Shown: positions 1 through 10,425 of the stretch, piece after piece
Position numbering within the stretch: the first letter of the stretch is position 1
How the letters are laid out: each line of letters begins with the position of its first letter
NCBI RefSeq assembly: GCF_947259025.1
Contig: NZ_CAMYKO010000006.1
Span: 62,001-126,000 of the forward strand
Direction: 5' to 3'
DNA from: an uncultured Methylophaga sp.
GTDB taxonomy: Bacteria > Pseudomonadota > Gammaproteobacteria > Nitrosococcales > Methylophagaceae
Length of the DNA stretch: 64,000 bases
The notes under the pieces: generated by a model
The model's database searches: none
Told to the model about the DNA's origin: nothing
The model's input: the letters and a program-made list of their open reading frames with translations, nothing else
Made by a program: the position numbers and the translations under genes

Positions 1-2
1 AG

Positions 3-281
3 GATCAGGACTTTTCCGAGCTCAGTGACAGCCTGAAACAGGCGGTCCGCGCCGTAGTGCTGATCGGTGAAGATGCTGAACAGATTGCCGCCGTGGTGCC
101 GGCAGCAGTGTCACAGGCCCGGGCAGAAAGTATGACTGACGCGGTCAGACAGGCCCAGCAACTGGCGCAAGCAGGGGATAATGTTTTGCTGTCGCCGGCC
201 TGTGCCAGTTTTGACATGTTCAGCGGTTATGCCGAACGCGGTGAAAAGTTCGAACAGGCAGTAAGGGGGTTGGCGGCATGA
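3..281 (+). CDS. murD: UDP-N-acetylmuramoyl-L-alanine:D-glutamate ligase, C-terminal end (partial)
   Basis: This is the last 92 codons of MurD, the cytoplasmic ligase that adds D-glutamate to UDP-MurNAc-L-Ala. The 5' part lies before the window. The visible piece ends with the family's C-terminal signature [12 protein letters not shown] followed by a YAERG segment, where the substrate-binding third domain closes. The reading frame is open from base 3. Its stop overlaps the ftsW start as ATGA, which indicates translational coupling inside the division and cell-wall cluster. The identity rests on the motif and on the following genes ftsW-murG-murC. Confidence 0.93.
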   Translation, partial: DQDFSELSDSLKQAVRAVVLIGEDAEQIAAVVPAAVSQARAESMTDAVRQAQQLAQAGDNVLLSPACASFDMFSGYAERGEKFEQAVRGLAA

Positions 282-1417
282 GCGAATCCAATCTGCAATT
301 TGACCGCAGCCTGCTGTTTGCTACCGGGGCGCTGTTGTTTATCGGCCTGATCATGGTGTGTTCGGCATCCATCACTATCGCCGACAGCAATACCGGTCAG
401 CCTTTGTTTTATTTTATCCGCCAACTGATGTTTGCCATGGCAGGACTGGGCCTGGCCTGGGCTGTTATTTCGATCAGATTGGCGCTCTGGCAGCGCTTTG
501 CACCGCAGTTACTGATGTTTGGCGTCATGCTGCTGGTGATGGTGCTCATTCCGGGGATCGGCCGCGAAGTTAACGGCTCCAGCCGCTGGCTGCCACTCGG
601 GCCGGTCAACCTTCAGGTCGCCGAACTTATCAAGCTATTTGCCATTATTTATATTGCCGACTACCTGCAGCGCCATCATGGCCAACTGCATACTTCTTTT
701 CTGAAAGTGTTGGCACCTTTGATGCTGCTCGGAGTGGCTGCATTCTTGTTGTTGTTACAGCCAGATATGGGCTCGATGGTGGTGATTATGTCCACCGTGC
801 TGGCGATGCTGTTCCTGGGTGGTGCTCGCCTCGATGTTTTTGCTGCCCTGCTGGCAGTGATGGGCGGATTATTCACCATGCTGGTATGGGTAGCACCATA
901 TCGGCTGGAGCGTCTGCAAAGCTTTATGGATCCCTGGGCTGATCCCTGGGGCAGTGGCTTCCAATTGACACAGGCCTTGATCGCGTTTGGTCGAGGTGAC
1001 TGGCTGGGTGTCGGGCTGGGCAGCAGCATGCAGAAACTGTTCTATCTGCCCGAAGCTCATACCGACTTTCTCTATTCAATTCTGGCCGAAGAGCTGGGAT
1101 TGGTCGGGGCCTTGGCGGTGATTGTGCTGTTTTTCATCTTTATCTGGCGGGCGTTGGCTATTGGCCGTGCTGCAGAAGATGCGGGCCAGGTGTTTGGTGC
1201 CCAGGTTGCCTATGGCATTGGCATCTGGCTGGGGCTGCAGGCCTGCGTCAATATCGGCGTCAATATGGGCGCTTTGCCTACCAAAGGTTTGACCTTGCCC
1301 TTAATGAGCTACGGTGGCAGTAGCCTTGTGATTGTCTGCATCGCAGTGGCCCTGTTACTGCGTGTTGATATGGAAACCCGTTTGCCCGAGAAAGCCTCGG
1401 CGAGGATCAGACGATGA
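278..1417 (+). CDS. ftsW: Septal peptidoglycan glycosyltransferase FtsW
   Basis: FtsW is the SEDS-family polytopic membrane protein that polymerises lipid II at the division septum together with FtsI. The 379 residues match the usual length. About ten hydrophobic segments are visible, starting near residue 13. SEDS landmarks are present: [14 protein letters not shown] near residues 94-107, LLQPDMGS near 160, the long loop with [10 protein letters not shown] near 260, and the C-terminal [11 protein letters not shown] near 340. The start overlaps the murD stop (ATGA), and the end overlaps murG by 4 nt. Confidence 0.97.
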   Translation: MSESNLQFDRSLLFATGALLFIGLIMVCSASITIADSNTGQPLFYFIRQLMFAMAGLGLAWAVISIRLALWQRFAPQLLMFGVMLLVMVLIPGIGREVNGSSRWLPLGPVNLQVAELIKLFAIIYIADYLQRHHGQLHTSFLKVLAPLMLLGVAAFLLLLQPDMGSMVVIMSTVLAMLFLGGARLDVFAALLAVMGGLFTMLVWVAPYRLERLQSFMDPWADPWGSGFQLTQALIAFGRGDWLGVGLGSSMQKLFYLPEAHTDFLYSILAEELGLVGALAVIVLFFIFIWRALAIGRAAEDAGQVFGAQVAYGIGIWLGLQACVNIGVNMGALPTKGLTLPLMSYGGSSLVIVCIAVALLLRVDMETRLPEKASARIRR

Positions 1418-2490
1418 AGCGGGTCATGATTATGGCAGGCGGCACCGGCGGGCATGTATTCCCGGCGCTGGCAGTGGCTGATGAGCTTAAGCAGCGCGGC
1501 GTTGAAGTGAACTGGCTGGGTACGCAAAGAGGTATCGAAGCACGCTTGGTGCCGGAAGCCGGTTACTCACTGTCGTTTATTAGCGTCTCCGGTTTGCGAG
1601 GTAATGGCGCTCTGGGCTGGCTAATGGCCCCGTTTCGTATTATGAAAGCTATCAGTCAGGCCTGGTCAGTGATAGAGGACAGCCAGCCTGATGTGGTGTT
1701 GGGCTTTGGTGGCTTTGCGTCAGGTCCTGGTGGCGTAGCAGCGTGGCTGAAAAAAACGCCGCTGCTGATCCATGAGCAAAACGCGATCCCAGGGCTGACC
1801 AACCGCCTGCTGGCAAAACTGGCAGCGAATGTGATGACCGGTTTCCCTGACAGCTTTGCCGAAAAAGAGAAGGCACTGTGGGTGGGCAACCCGGTTCGCA
1901 AGCAGATTGAGGATATGGCGATGCCGCACCTGCGCCAGAGCGAGACCGGACAGCGACTCAAGCTGCTGGTACTGGGCGGCAGTCTCGGTGCCCGTTCGCT
2001 GAATACGCAGGTGCCGGCAGCATTGCAACTGATCGACGAAAACAAACGGCCGGAAGTCCGCCACCAGTGTGGCAGCAAACATATCGATGATTGCCGGACG
2101 GCGTATCAACAAGCCGGCGTTCAAGCCGATGTCAGTGAATTTATCGGCGATATGGCCGAGGCCTACGGCTGGGCCGATCTGGTGATATGCCGGGCTGGCG
2201 CCTTGACCGTAGCAGAAGTGGCGGCAGCCGGCGTGGCATCGATTCTGGTGCCTTACCCACATGCAGTGGACGATCACCAGACCCACAATGCGGCAATGCT
2301 GGTCAAAGCCGATGCCGCGCAACTGATCCCGGATCAGGCGTTAAGGGCGGAAGACCTGGCAGATCGCATCAAAAAACTGGAACAGGACAGAGAAGGATTA
2401 TTAACCATGGCCAATGCGGCGCGCCAGGTTGCCAAAATCGGCACGGCCACGCGTATCGCGGATTTATGCGAGGAGCTGAGTGATGGATAG
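1414..2490 (+). CDS. murG: UDP-GlcNAc:lipid I N-acetylglucosaminyltransferase MurG
   Basis: MurG converts lipid I to lipid II at the inner face of the cytoplasmic membrane. The 358 residues show the N-terminal glycine-rich loop [12 protein letters not shown] (residues 9-20), the second glycine-rich motif [11 protein letters not shown] near 93-103, HEQNAIPG near 120, and the C-domain donor-binding stretch with [10 protein letters not shown] near 188 and [13 protein letters not shown] near 260. It starts in the ATGA overlap with ftsW and ends inside the first codons of murC. Confidence 0.98.
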   Translation: MKRVMIMAGGTGGHVFPALAVADELKQRGVEVNWLGTQRGIEARLVPEAGYSLSFISVSGLRGNGALGWLMAPFRIMKAISQAWSVIEDSQPDVVLGFGGFASGPGGVAAWLKKTPLLIHEQNAIPGLTNRLLAKLAANVMTGFPDSFAEKEKALWVGNPVRKQIEDMAMPHLRQSETGQRLKLLVLGGSLGARSLNTQVPAALQLIDENKRPEVRHQCGSKHIDDCRTAYQQAGVQADVSEFIGDMAEAYGWADLVICRAGALTVAEVAAAGVASILVPYPHAVDDHQTHNAAMLVKADAAQLIPDQALRAEDLADRIKKLEQDREGLLTMANAARQVAKIGTATRIADLCEELSDG

Positions 2491-3904
2491 ATTGACCTCA
2501 GCGATGCAAAGCCGGGTGCGGCATATCCACTTCATCGGCATTGGTGGCGTGGGCATGGGCGGGATTGCCGAAGTCCTGCTCAATCTGGGCTACCAGGTGA
2601 CTGGGAGTGATCTGGCAGAAAACAGTCTGATTCGTCACCTGCGCGCGCTGGGTGCCACCATTATGATTGGTCACGACCCCGGTTATCTGGAAGGGGCCGA
2701 TGTGGTGGTGGTGACCACCGCTGTCAAAGAAGACAATGTTGAGCTTCAGGCGGCGCGCGAACAACGCATTCCGGTGGTGCCCAGGGCTGAAATGCTGGCC
2801 GAACTGATGCGCTTTAGCTACGGCATTGCTGTAGCGGGTACGCACGGCAAAACCACCACGACCAGCCTGATTGCCGCCTTGCTCAGTGAAGGCGAACTGG
2901 ACCCGACCTTTGTCATTGGTGGTCGCCTCAACAGCGCTGGCAGTAATGCCCGTCTGGGCACAGGCCGTTACCTGGTGGCTGAAGCCGATGAGAGCGATGC
3001 GTCGTTCCTCTATCTGCAGCCGATGATCGCGGTTGTCACCAATATTGATGAAGATCATATGGAGACCTACGAAGGCAGCTTTGACAAGCTCAAGGCGACT
3101 TTTGTCGAGTTTCTCCATCACTTGCCGTTTTATGGCCTTGCCGTCATGTGCCTCGATGATCCGGTCGTGAAAGAACTGCTTAACGAAGTGACGCGGCCGT
3201 TTATTACCTATGGTCAGGATGAGGAAGCCGATTATCAACTGGTCGATCTGACTCAGCACCAGGGACAGAGCTTTTTCACCGTGGTGGAAAAACATACCGG
3301 TAAGCGTTTCCCGGTCACCCTCAATATGCCCGGTCTGCACAATGTGCTGAATGCCACCGCAGCGATGGCCGTGGCGCGCAACCTGGAAGTCAAAGTCGAG
3401 GCCTGCCAGCGCGCCTTGCATAAATTTGATGGTATCGGCCGTCGCTTTAATCTGCTGGGGCCGGTTAAAGCCGAGGGTGGTGAGGCGATGCTGATTGATG
3501 ATTACGGTCACCACCCCACTGAAATAGCCGCCACGCTTGATGCCACCCGCGGTGGCTGGCCGGAAAACCGCCTGGTGGTGGTATTTCAGCCGCACCGCTA
3601 TACCCGTACCCGTGATTTATTTGAGGATTTCGCTCAGGTCTTGTCCAGCGTTGACGTGCTGGTTGTTCTGGAAGTCTATCCCGCCGGTGAAAGCAAAATT
3701 GCCGGTGCGGATGCCCGCAGCTTGTGCCGGGCGATTCGACTGCGGGGTCAGGTTGAGCCGGTGTTTGCCGAGGATAAAGCGGCATTGTTCGAGTTATTGC
3801 CGGGCCTGCTCAAAGACGGTGATGTAGTGCTGACTCTGGGCGCCGGTGATATTGGCCGTATGGCTCAGGCTTTACCGACGGTACTAAGCGGGGGTGCTGA
3901 ATGA
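2483..3904 (+). CDS. murC: UDP-N-acetylmuramate:L-alanine ligase MurC
   Basis: MurC adds L-alanine to UDP-MurNAc, the first amino-acid ligation in muropeptide synthesis. The protein of about 473 residues has the N-terminal dinucleotide-like motif [17 protein letters not shown], the ATP-binding loop [10 protein letters not shown] near residue 116, and the central-domain EADESDASF motif. The ATG at 2483 is preferred over the in-frame GTG at 2480 because AGGAG at 2471-2475 lies 7 nt from the ATG but only 4 nt from the GTG. The gene overlaps the end of murG by 8 nt and murB by 4 nt. Confidence 0.97.
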   Translation: MDRLTSAMQSRVRHIHFIGIGGVGMGGIAEVLLNLGYQVTGSDLAENSLIRHLRALGATIMIGHDPGYLEGADVVVVTTAVKEDNVELQAAREQRIPVVPRAEMLAELMRFSYGIAVAGTHGKTTTTSLIAALLSEGELDPTFVIGGRLNSAGSNARLGTGRYLVAEADESDASFLYLQPMIAVVTNIDEDHMETYEGSFDKLKATFVEFLHHLPFYGLAVMCLDDPVVKELLNEVTRPFITYGQDEEADYQLVDLTQHQGQSFFTVVEKHTGKRFPVTLNMPGLHNVLNATAAMAVARNLEVKVEACQRALHKFDGIGRRFNLLGPVKAEGGEAMLIDDYGHHPTEIAATLDATRGGWPENRLVVVFQPHRYTRTRDLFEDFAQVLSSVDVLVVLEVYPAGESKIAGADARSLCRAIRLRGQVEPVFAEDKAALFELLPGLLKDGDVVLTLGAGDIGRMAQALPTVLSGGAE

Positions 3905-4791
3905 TGGCTTTACAGCAGAACCTCAGAGGACAATTACAGCAACAGCAGTCTCTGTCACGTTATACCTCCTGGCGGGTCGGCGGTGAGGCAAAACAAGTCT
4001 ACCGGCCCGCTGATGCGGCGGATCTGGCGCTGTTTCTGCAACAGTTGCCGGAGGATGAACCGGTGTTGTGGCTGGGGCTTGGCAGTAACCTGCTGATCCG
4101 TGATGGCGGATTCCCGGGCACAGTGATTATTACCGCCGGGACTTTGCAGCAGATCGACATCGATGGGCTCAGCCTCAGTGCTGAAGTCGGTGTCTACTGC
4201 AGCAAGCTGGCCAAGCAAGCTGCCAAGGCAGGAATGAAAGGCGCTGCCTTCCTGGCAGGTATTCCGGGCACGCTGGGCGGCGCGCTGGCCATGAATGCCG
4301 GCGCCCATGGTGGTGAAACCTGGGACTTTGTCACCGGCGTCACCACCATTAATAAACACGGCCAGCTTCGCCAGCGCCCGGCGTCAGAATTCAAAGTGAG
4401 TTACCGCCACGTGGCATTGCCCGATGGCGAGTGGTTTATTGCGGCCAATATGCAATTCGAACAGGGTGATGCTGAAGCAGAGTCATCACTGATCCGGGAA
4501 CTGCTCAAAAAACGCAATGCCAGTCAGCCCACCAACCAGCCCTGTGCCGGTTCGGTGTTCCGTAACCCGCCGGGTGATTTTGCGGGTCGCCTGATCGAAA
4601 CCAGTGACCTCAAAGGCCTGACCGTGGGCGGAGCCAGCGTTTCAAGCAAGCATGCCAACTTTATTGTCAATGACGGCAGTGCCACAGCGGCGGATATCGA
4701 AGCATTGATTTATTTGCTGCAGGACAAAATTGAACAACTGCACGGGGTCAAATTGATACCGGAAGTACACATTATCGGGGAGGCGAACTGA
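3901..4791 (+). CDS. murB: UDP-N-acetylenolpyruvoylglucosamine reductase MurB (short type)
   Basis: MurB is the FAD- and NADPH-dependent reductase that forms UDP-MurNAc. The 296 residues show the FAD-binding signatures [10 protein letters not shown] near residue 23, [12 protein letters not shown] near 59 and [20 protein letters not shown] near 119. The substrate site contains AGSVFRNP near 218, and the C-terminal signature is [10 protein letters not shown]. It is much shorter than the E. coli enzyme (about 340 residues) and looks like the type II form. ATG codons at 3901 and 3904 are both possible starts. The end overlaps ddl by 1 nt (TGATG). Confidence 0.96.
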   Translation: MMALQQNLRGQLQQQQSLSRYTSWRVGGEAKQVYRPADAADLALFLQQLPEDEPVLWLGLGSNLLIRDGGFPGTVIITAGTLQQIDIDGLSLSAEVGVYCSKLAKQAAKAGMKGAAFLAGIPGTLGGALAMNAGAHGGETWDFVTGVTTINKHGQLRQRPASEFKVSYRHVALPDGEWFIAANMQFEQGDAEAESSLIRELLKKRNASQPTNQPCAGSVFRNPPGDFAGRLIETSDLKGLTVGGASVSSKHANFIVNDGSATAADIEALIYLLQDKIEQLHGVKLIPEVHIIGEAN

Positions 4792-5729
4792 TGACGCGCC
4801 GTATTGATAATGCTGCAGAATTTGGCCGGGTCGCGGTATTGATGGGCGGACGCAGTGCTGAGCGTGAGATTTCCCTGATCAGCGGCAAGGCAGTGCTGGC
4901 CGGACTGCAGCGCCGTGGCGTCGATGCCTATGGTATCGATGTCAGCTTTGATATCTGTCATCAACTCAGCAGCGGTGAGTTTGATCGGGCCTTTGTAGTA
5001 CTGCATGGCCGTGGAGGCGAAGACGGCGAAATCCAGGGCTTTTTACAGGCGATTAATCTGCCTTACAGCGGCAGTGGTGTGGCGGCATCGGTACTGTCGA
5101 TGAACAAGCGCATCAGCAAAAACAACTGGATCCAGCAGGGGCTGCCTACCGCGGCCTATGAGCAGGTCAATGCCGATAGTGATGCCGCCACGCTGGTCAG
5201 AAAGCTGGGGCTGCCGCTCATTATCAAGCCAGTCAATGAAGGCTCCAGTATTGGTATGAGCAAGGTCAACACTGCAGAGCAACTGAAAGTGGCGATTAAT
5301 CTGGCCTTGGAATACGACGCCGATGTGATTGCCGAGCAATGGATCACGGGTGAGGAATACACCGTCGCCATATTAGATGGCGAGGCGCTGCCTGCGATTC
5401 GTCTGAAAACGCCCAATGAATTCTACGACTATGAAGCCAAGTACCAGTCAAACTCGACCGAGTATTTGTGTCCCTGCGGACTGGATCAGCAAAGCGAACA
5501 GCAGATGCAACAACTGGCATTACAAGCGTTCGACGGACTGGATATGTCGGGCTGGGGACGAGTGGATTTCATGCGGGACGGCAGAGGCGAGTTTTATTTG
5601 CTGGAAGCCAATAGCGTGCCGGGCATGACTGATCATAGCTTGGTGCCTATGGCGGCGAAGCAGGCAGGGCTGGATTTTGATGATCTGGTTTGGCGCATTC
5701 TGGAAACCAGTTTTGGAGGACAGGACTGA
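4791..5729 (+). CDS. ddlB: D-alanine:D-alanine ligase
   Basis: This ATP-grasp enzyme makes the D-Ala-D-Ala dipeptide for MurF. The 312 residues carry VAVLMGGRSAEREISLISG at the N-terminus, LHGRGGEDGEIQG near residue 71 for the first D-Ala, the ATP-binding KPVNEGSSIGMSKV near 147, and the metal and substrate segment YLLEANSVPGMTDHSLVP near 268. Its place between murB and ftsQ is the classical ddlB position. Both junctions are 1-nt stop/start overlaps. Confidence 0.97.
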   Translation: MTRRIDNAAEFGRVAVLMGGRSAEREISLISGKAVLAGLQRRGVDAYGIDVSFDICHQLSSGEFDRAFVVLHGRGGEDGEIQGFLQAINLPYSGSGVAASVLSMNKRISKNNWIQQGLPTAAYEQVNADSDAATLVRKLGLPLIIKPVNEGSSIGMSKVNTAEQLKVAINLALEYDADVIAEQWITGEEYTVAILDGEALPAIRLKTPNEFYDYEAKYQSNSTEYLCPCGLDQQSEQQMQQLALQAFDGLDMSGWGRVDFMRDGRGEFYLLEANSVPGMTDHSLVPMAAKQAGLDFDDLVWRILETSFGGQD

Positions 5730-6502
5730 TGGCCGCTAAAAAGCGTGGCGCCACCATTAAGCAAAAGCCGGTGCAGCAAACACGCGACTGGCAACAGCTC
5801 TTCAAGCAGGGCCTGGCAGCGTTGCTTGTGATGACCGCGCTGGTCAGTGTGGTTTACCTGCACGAAGCCGACACGCTGCCGGTCAAGCATGTCAGCGTCG
5901 AAGGTGATATGCGTCATGTTGATCGTGAGCAACTGGTAGAAGCGGTGTCGCCGTTTGTCCGCGGCAGTTTCCTCGATGTGGATGTCGCCAGTATTCGTCA
6001 AGCCGGTGAACAGCTGCCCTGGATCCAACAAATCCAGGTCAGACGTGTCTGGCCTGACACCCTGCACCTGGTTGTACAGGAGCATCAGGCCGTGGCGCGC
6101 TGGAATGAGAACAGTCTGGTGAACAACCTGGGCGGCGTGTTTACGCCGGGAGCCGAAACCATCCCCGTCGGGCTGGTGCAAATGAACGGCCCGGACGGCA
6201 CCAGTGAGTTGATGGCAAGAAAACTGGTGAATATTCAGCAGCAGGTCGATGTTCTGGGGCTGCGGGTAACCGCGATCAGCATGGATAAGCGCCGTGCCTG
6301 GCAGGTGGATTTCAAAGACGGCCTGCATCTGAAACTCGGCCGCGCCGATGGCGACACCCGGCTCCAGCGGTTTATTGATGTTTACCGCGGCGGCCTGAAC
6401 GGTTTCAGAGAGCAGATTGAAGCGATTGATATGCGTTATACCAACGGGCTGGCAGTGGTCTGGAAAGACGGTCAGCAACCTGATTTTAATGGGACAGTGT
6501 AA
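5729..6502 (+). CDS. ftsQ: Cell division protein FtsQ
   Basis: FtsQ is a bitopic inner-membrane divisome protein that links early cytoplasmic and late periplasmic components through FtsL/FtsB. The predicted 257 residues have a basic cytoplasmic N-terminus, one membrane segment near residues 29-44 (LAALLVMTALVSVVYL), a POTRA segment starting around LPVKHVSVEGD, and a conserved WPDTLHL-type stretch. The ATG at 5729, overlapping the ddl stop and preceded by GGAGG at 5715-5719, is chosen over an earlier GTG inside ddl. Confidence 0.95.
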   Translation: MAAKKRGATIKQKPVQQTRDWQQLFKQGLAALLVMTALVSVVYLHEADTLPVKHVSVEGDMRHVDREQLVEAVSPFVRGSFLDVDVASIRQAGEQLPWIQQIQVRRVWPDTLHLVVQEHQAVARWNENSLVNNLGGVFTPGAETIPVGLVQMNGPDGTSELMARKLVNIQQQVDVLGLRVTAISMDKRRAWQVDFKDGLHLKLGRADGDTRLQRFIDVYRGGLNGFREQIEAIDMRYTNGLAVVWKDGQQPDFNGTV

Positions 6503-7752
6503 TGTCGAAACGTAGTGAGAGAGAACTTATCGTCGGGCTGGATATCGGCACCTCCAAGGTGGTATCGATTGTGGCGGCACCGATCCCGGATGCCGGCCCC
6601 AATGAAAATCAGCTGGAAATTATCGGTATTGGTTCTCACCCGGCCAGAGGCATGAAAAAAGGTGTGGTGGTGAATATCGAGTCCACCGTGCAGTCAATTC
6701 AGCGCGCCGTGGAAGAAGCCGAGCTGATGGCGGGCTGCCAGATCCACTCAGTTTATGCCGGGATTGCCGGCAGCCATATCCGCAGCCTGAACTCTCATGG
6801 CACGGTCGCTATCCGCGATAAAGAAGTGACTCAGGGCGATTTGGACCGGGTGCTGGATGCGGCGCGGGCTGTACATTTCCCCGGCGACCAGCAACTGCTG
6901 CATGTACTGCCGCAGGAATTCATTATCGATAACCAGGAAGGTATCCGTGAGCCTATCGGCATGTCGGGCGTCAGGCTGGAAGCCAAAGTCCACCTGATTA
7001 CCGGTGCGGTCAGTGCGGCGCAGAACATTACCAAATGTATTGAACGCTGTGGCCTGGTGGTGGACGGCATCGTGCTGGAGCAGATGGCTTCCAGCTATTC
7101 GGTGCTGGATCAGGATGAAAAAGAGCTGGGCGTCTGCATTATCGATATCGGCGGCGGCACCACCGATATTGCGGTGTTTGTTGACGGTGCGATTCGCCAT
7201 ACCGCGGTGATTCCGATTGCCGGTGACCAGGTCACCAATGATATCGCGGTAGCTTTGCGCACACCGACCCAGTACGCCGAAGAAATCAAGATTAAATACG
7301 CCTGCGCGCTGACGCAGCTGGCACGTGAAGATGAAACCATCGAAGTGCCCAGCGTCGGTGACAGGCCGCCACGGCAATTGGCGCGGCAAACGCTGGCCGA
7401 AGTCGTGGAACCACGTTACGAGGAGCTGCTGATGCTGGTTCAGGCTGAACTGCGGCGCAGTGGTTTTGAGGAAATGCTGGCTGCCGGCATCGTGCTGACA
7501 GGCGGTAGTTCCAAAATGGAAGGCGTTATTGAGCTCGCTGAAGAGGTCTTCCATCTGCCTGTGCGCTTGGGCGTACCACAACATGTCGGGGGACTGGTTG
7601 ATGTGGTGCGTAATCCAATCCATGCCACGGGTGTCGGGTTGCTGTTATTCGGCAACGAGGAACATGCCCCGGGGCATGGAGAAATCAAGGTAAGTGACGG
7701 GTTTAAAGGCATGCTGGCAAGAATGAAGAGCTGGTTCCAGGGGAATTTCTAA
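6502..7752 (+). CDS. ftsA: Cell division protein FtsA
   Basis: FtsA is the actin-like ATPase that tethers FtsZ to the membrane. The 416 residues begin ELIVGLDIGTSKV (phosphate 1 motif) and contain IDIGGGTTDIAVF near residue 214 (phosphate 2) and VLTGGSSKMEGV near 330 (adenosine motif). The C-terminus ends in an amphipathic helix-like stretch, MLARMKSWFQGNF, as expected for membrane binding. The start overlaps the ftsQ stop by 1 nt (TAATG). Confidence 0.98.
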   Translation: MSKRSERELIVGLDIGTSKVVSIVAAPIPDAGPNENQLEIIGIGSHPARGMKKGVVVNIESTVQSIQRAVEEAELMAGCQIHSVYAGIAGSHIRSLNSHGTVAIRDKEVTQGDLDRVLDAARAVHFPGDQQLLHVLPQEFIIDNQEGIREPIGMSGVRLEAKVHLITGAVSAAQNITKCIERCGLVVDGIVLEQMASSYSVLDQDEKELGVCIIDIGGGTTDIAVFVDGAIRHTAVIPIAGDQVTNDIAVALRTPTQYAEEIKIKYACALTQLAREDETIEVPSVGDRPPRQLARQTLAEVVEPRYEELLMLVQAELRRSGFEEMLAAGIVLTGGSSKMEGVIELAEEVFHLPVRLGVPQHVGGLVDVVRNPIHATGVGLLLFGNEEHAPGHGEIKVSDGFKGMLARMKSWFQGNF

Positions 7753-7802
7753 GCTCAGTCATTAGCGTGCTGATTTGAACAATTTTTTAGGGGGAGAAAA
7801 CC

Positions 7803-8957
7803 ATGACTTTTGAATTAATTGATACTTATACAGAAAATGCTGTTATTAAAGTGATCGGTGTTGGTGGAGGCGGCGGTAACGCCCTGGAACACATGGTCAT
7901 CAACCAGATCGAGGGCGTTGATTTCATCAGTGCCAACACGGATGCCCAGGCTCTGCGTAAAAGTACCGCGACCACCCAACTGCAACTGGGTACGGATATC
8001 ACCAAAGGCCTGGGCGCCGGTGCTAATCCGGATGTCGGTCGTCAGGCGGCGCTGGAAGATCGCGAACGTATTATGGAAGTGATCGATGGCGCCGATATGG
8101 TCTTCATCACCGCCGGCATGGGCGGTGGTACCGGTACCGGTGCCGCACCGGTGGTGGCACAGGTCGCCAAGGAAATGGGCATTCTGACCGTGGCGGTTGT
8201 CACCAAGCCGTTCCCGTTTGAAGGCGGTAAACGTATGAAAACCGCACAGGCAGGCATTGAAGAGTTGGGTCAGCATGTGGATTCGCTGATTACCATTCCC
8301 AATGAAAAGCTGCTGAAAGTGCTGGGCAAGGACATGACCTTGCTCAATGCCTTTAAAGCCGCCAACGATGTACTGTTGGGCGCGGTGCAGGGCATTGCCG
8401 AGCTGATTACCCGCGAAGGTATGATCAACGTCGACTTTGCTGACGTGCGCACTGTGATGTCGGAAATGGGCATGGCGATGATGGGTACCGGTCATGCGTC
8501 CGGTGAAACACGCGCCCGTGAAGCGGCTAAGCTGGCCGTGTCTAGTCCGTTGCTGGAAGATGTCGATCTGGCCGGGGCCCGCGGCGTACTGGTCAACATC
8601 ACTGCCGGTCTCGATATGAGCATCGGTGAGTTTGAAGAAGTGGGTAACACCGTTAAGGAATTTGCTTCTGATGACGCTACTGTGGTTGTTGGTACCGTGA
8701 TTGATCCTGAGATGACTGATGAACTGCGGGTCACTGTAGTCGCCACTGGCCTGGGTAGTGACCGGGTTGCCGTGCCGAAAACACCGGAAGCCGAGTCACC
8801 GCAGATTGAAATCGTCAAAAAGCCGGCCGAAATCGACTACGACGAGCCGACTGTCATGCGTAAAGAAAAAGATAGTCAGCAGAAACAAGTGGCGAACGGT
8901 GATGTCAATATGGATTATCTTGATATCCCGGCGTTTCTGCGTCGTCAGGCTGACTAG
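7803..8957 (+). CDS. ftsZ: Cell division GTPase FtsZ
   Basis: FtsZ is the tubulin-like GTPase that forms the Z ring. The 384 residues show [14 protein letters not shown] near residue 18, the tubulin signature [13 protein letters not shown] near 103, and [11 protein letters not shown] (T7 loop) near 203. A variable linker leads to the conserved C-terminal peptide [10 protein letters not shown] that binds FtsA and ZipA. A strong GGGGGAG ribosome binding site sits 7 nt before the ATG, which fits the high FtsZ demand. The 50-nt gap to ftsA is the largest in the cluster up to this point. Confidence 0.99.
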   Translation: MTFELIDTYTENAVIKVIGVGGGGGNALEHMVINQIEGVDFISANTDAQALRKSTATTQLQLGTDITKGLGAGANPDVGRQAALEDRERIMEVIDGADMVFITAGMGGGTGTGAAPVVAQVAKEMGILTVAVVTKPFPFEGGKRMKTAQAGIEELGQHVDSLITIPNEKLLKVLGKDMTLLNAFKAANDVLLGAVQGIAELITREGMINVDFADVRTVMSEMGMAMMGTGHASGETRAREAAKLAVSSPLLEDVDLAGARGVLVNITAGLDMSIGEFEEVGNTVKEFASDDATVVVGTVIDPEMTDELRVTVVATGLGSDRVAVPKTPEAESPQIEIVKKPAEIDYDEPTVMRKEKDSQQKQVANGDVNMDYLDIPAFLRRQAD

Positions 8958-8994
8958 GTGTAAAGTTGTGTAAAGTGGCTGGAGCTGTTGTGCT

Positions 8995-9003
8995 TGTGAT
9001 AAT
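8995..9003 (+). promoter_or_regulatory. Possible extended -10 promoter for lpxC
   Basis: TGTGATAAT in the ftsZ-lpxC gap matches an extended -10 (TGn followed by a TATAAT-like hexamer). No good -35 was found at the right spacing. It lies about 40 nt before the lpxC GTG. This is inference from sequence only. Confidence 0.3.
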
Positions 9004-9041
9004 ATGATCGGATCTGTATTTGTATAAGGGGGTATAACACC

Positions 9042-9959
9042 GTGATTAAGCAGCGAACATTGAAAAACGTGATTCGTGCCACCGGTGTAGGTCTGCATAG
9101 TGGCGAGATGGTCTATCTCACCCTGCGTCCTGCTGCCCCCAATACAGGCATTATCTTCCGCCGGGTCGATCTCGACCCTGTGGTTGAGATCCAGGCCAAG
9201 GCAGAAAATGTCGGTGAAACGGCATTGTCGACCACATTGGTTGAACACGGTGAGCGCGTGTCAACGGTCGAACATTTACTGTCTGCCTTTGCCGGTCTCG
9301 GTATTGATAATGCTTACATCGATCTGAATGCCCCCGAAGTGCCGATCATGGACGGCAGTGCCGGACCTTTTGTGTTCCTGGTGCAATCGGCGGGCATCGA
9401 AGAGCAGAACGTTGCCAAGCAGTTTATTCGTATTAAGAAGCCGGTCACCCTGGAAGATGGTGACAAGTGGGCGCGCTTTGAACCGTTTGACGGCTTCAAG
9501 GTCTCGTTCACGATTGACTTCGAGCACCCGGCCTTTACCGGACGACCGCAGAAGGTTGATGTTGATTTCTCCTCCACATCATTCGTTCGCGAAGTCAGCC
9601 GGGCCCGGACTTTCGGCTTTATGAAAGATATCGAGAAGCTGCGCGAAAACAATCTGGCGCTGGGTGGCAGCATGGATAATGCGATTGTCGTCGACGATTA
9701 CCGGGTACTGAATGAAGACGGCCTGCGTTACGAAGACGAATTTGTCCGCCACAAGGTGCTGGATGCGATTGGTGATTTGTACTTGCTGGGACACAGCCTG
9801 ATTGGCGCTTTCAGCGGCTACAAGTCCGGTCACGAAGTGAACAACAAACTACTGCGTAAACTGCTGGCCCAGGAAGATGCCTGGGAACTGGTCAGCTTCG
9901 AAGACGACAAAGACGCCCCCATTCTTTTCAGTCGTCCTGCTGCCTCGTTGACCAGCTGA
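9042..9959 (+). CDS. lpxC: UDP-3-O-acyl-N-acetylglucosamine deacetylase LpxC
   Basis: LpxC is the zinc amidase that performs the committed step of lipid A synthesis. The 305 residues show the zinc site: [14 protein letters not shown] near residue 77 supplies one His, and [14 protein letters not shown] near 237 supplies the second His and the Asp. The catalytic region [17 protein letters not shown] follows near 257. The start is GTG at 9042, after a GGGGGT-like site. The gene ends 1 nt before the end of the convergent dciA, so there is no room for a separate terminator. Confidence 0.98.
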   Translation: MIKQRTLKNVIRATGVGLHSGEMVYLTLRPAAPNTGIIFRRVDLDPVVEIQAKAENVGETALSTTLVEHGERVSTVEHLLSAFAGLGIDNAYIDLNAPEVPIMDGSAGPFVFLVQSAGIEEQNVAKQFIRIKKPVTLEDGDKWARFEPFDGFKVSFTIDFEHPAFTGRPQKVDVDFSSTSFVREVSRARTFGFMKDIEKLRENNLALGGSMDNAIVVDDYRVLNEDGLRYEDEFVRHKVLDAIGDLYLLGHSLIGAFSGYKSGHEVNNKLLRKLLAQEDAWELVSFEDDKDAPILFSRPAASLTS

Positions 9960-9960
9960 T

Positions 9961-10401
9961 TTAGTCAGCCTGGCGCCGGGCCAGTTTATGCAGGGCGGTC
10001 TTGAGCGGACCGTCCTCGATTTCAGCAGCGGTGCTGTTTAACAGCGCCGCTGTTTTTGTAGATAACTGCATGTTATTGCTGGCCGGTGGTCGTTTGACGG
10101 CAGGCAGAGGCCGGACTTTCACTTCAAGCCGGCCCACCGGTTCCGGCAGATGGGCAGCCAGGGCCTGACAGATTTGCGGCCCCTGAAAGCGCAGCATGCT
10201 GGCATAGGCCGCCTTATCGGTAATGATGACAAGGCTGTCGCCACTGATGTTTGCCAGCTGACAATGATTCACAAATTGCAGGGGCAGGCTTTTTTGCAAA
10301 ATGATGTTAAGCTTGTCCAATTGCCCGGCGCGCGCAAACAGCCTGTTAAACTGGCTGTTTTGTTGACACACCTGTTTCATGCGTTTGGGTTTATCAGACA
10401 T
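9961..10401 (-). CDS. dciA: DciA-like DUF721 protein
   Basis: A DUF721 (DciA-type) protein of about 146 residues. DciA proteins load the replicative helicase DnaB in bacteria that lack DnaC. The N-terminal half is basic and helical (KPKRMKQVCQQ...LFARAGQLDKLNIILQKSLP). It is followed by the domain typical of the family: a segment with HCQLANISGDSLVIITDKAAYASMLRFQ, split here into HCQLANISGD and SLVIITDKAAYASMLRF. The ATG at 10401 is preferred over the GTG at 10410, although neither has a strong ribosome binding site. The gene sits in the lpxC-secA interval, where DUF721 genes are common in gammaproteobacteria. Confidence 0.75.
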   Translation of the reverse strand: MSDKPKRMKQVCQQNSQFNRLFARAGQLDKLNIILQKSLPLQFVNHCQLANISGDSLVIITDKAAYASMLRFQGPQICQALAAHLPEPVGRLEVKVRPLPAVKRPPASNNMQLSTKTAALLNSTAAEIEDGPLKTALHKLARRQAD

Positions 10402-10425
10402 ATTAATCACTGAGAAAGGATAAAA

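Noticed and set aside
2498-3595. A 365-codon frame antisense to murC
   Set aside because: It lies wholly inside murC on the other strand, has no family motifs and is caused by the codon bias of murC.
5690-5728. Longer FtsQ start at GTG 5690
   Set aside because: It would run inside ddl; ATG 5729 has GGAGG and a 1-nt stop/start overlap as seen across this cluster.
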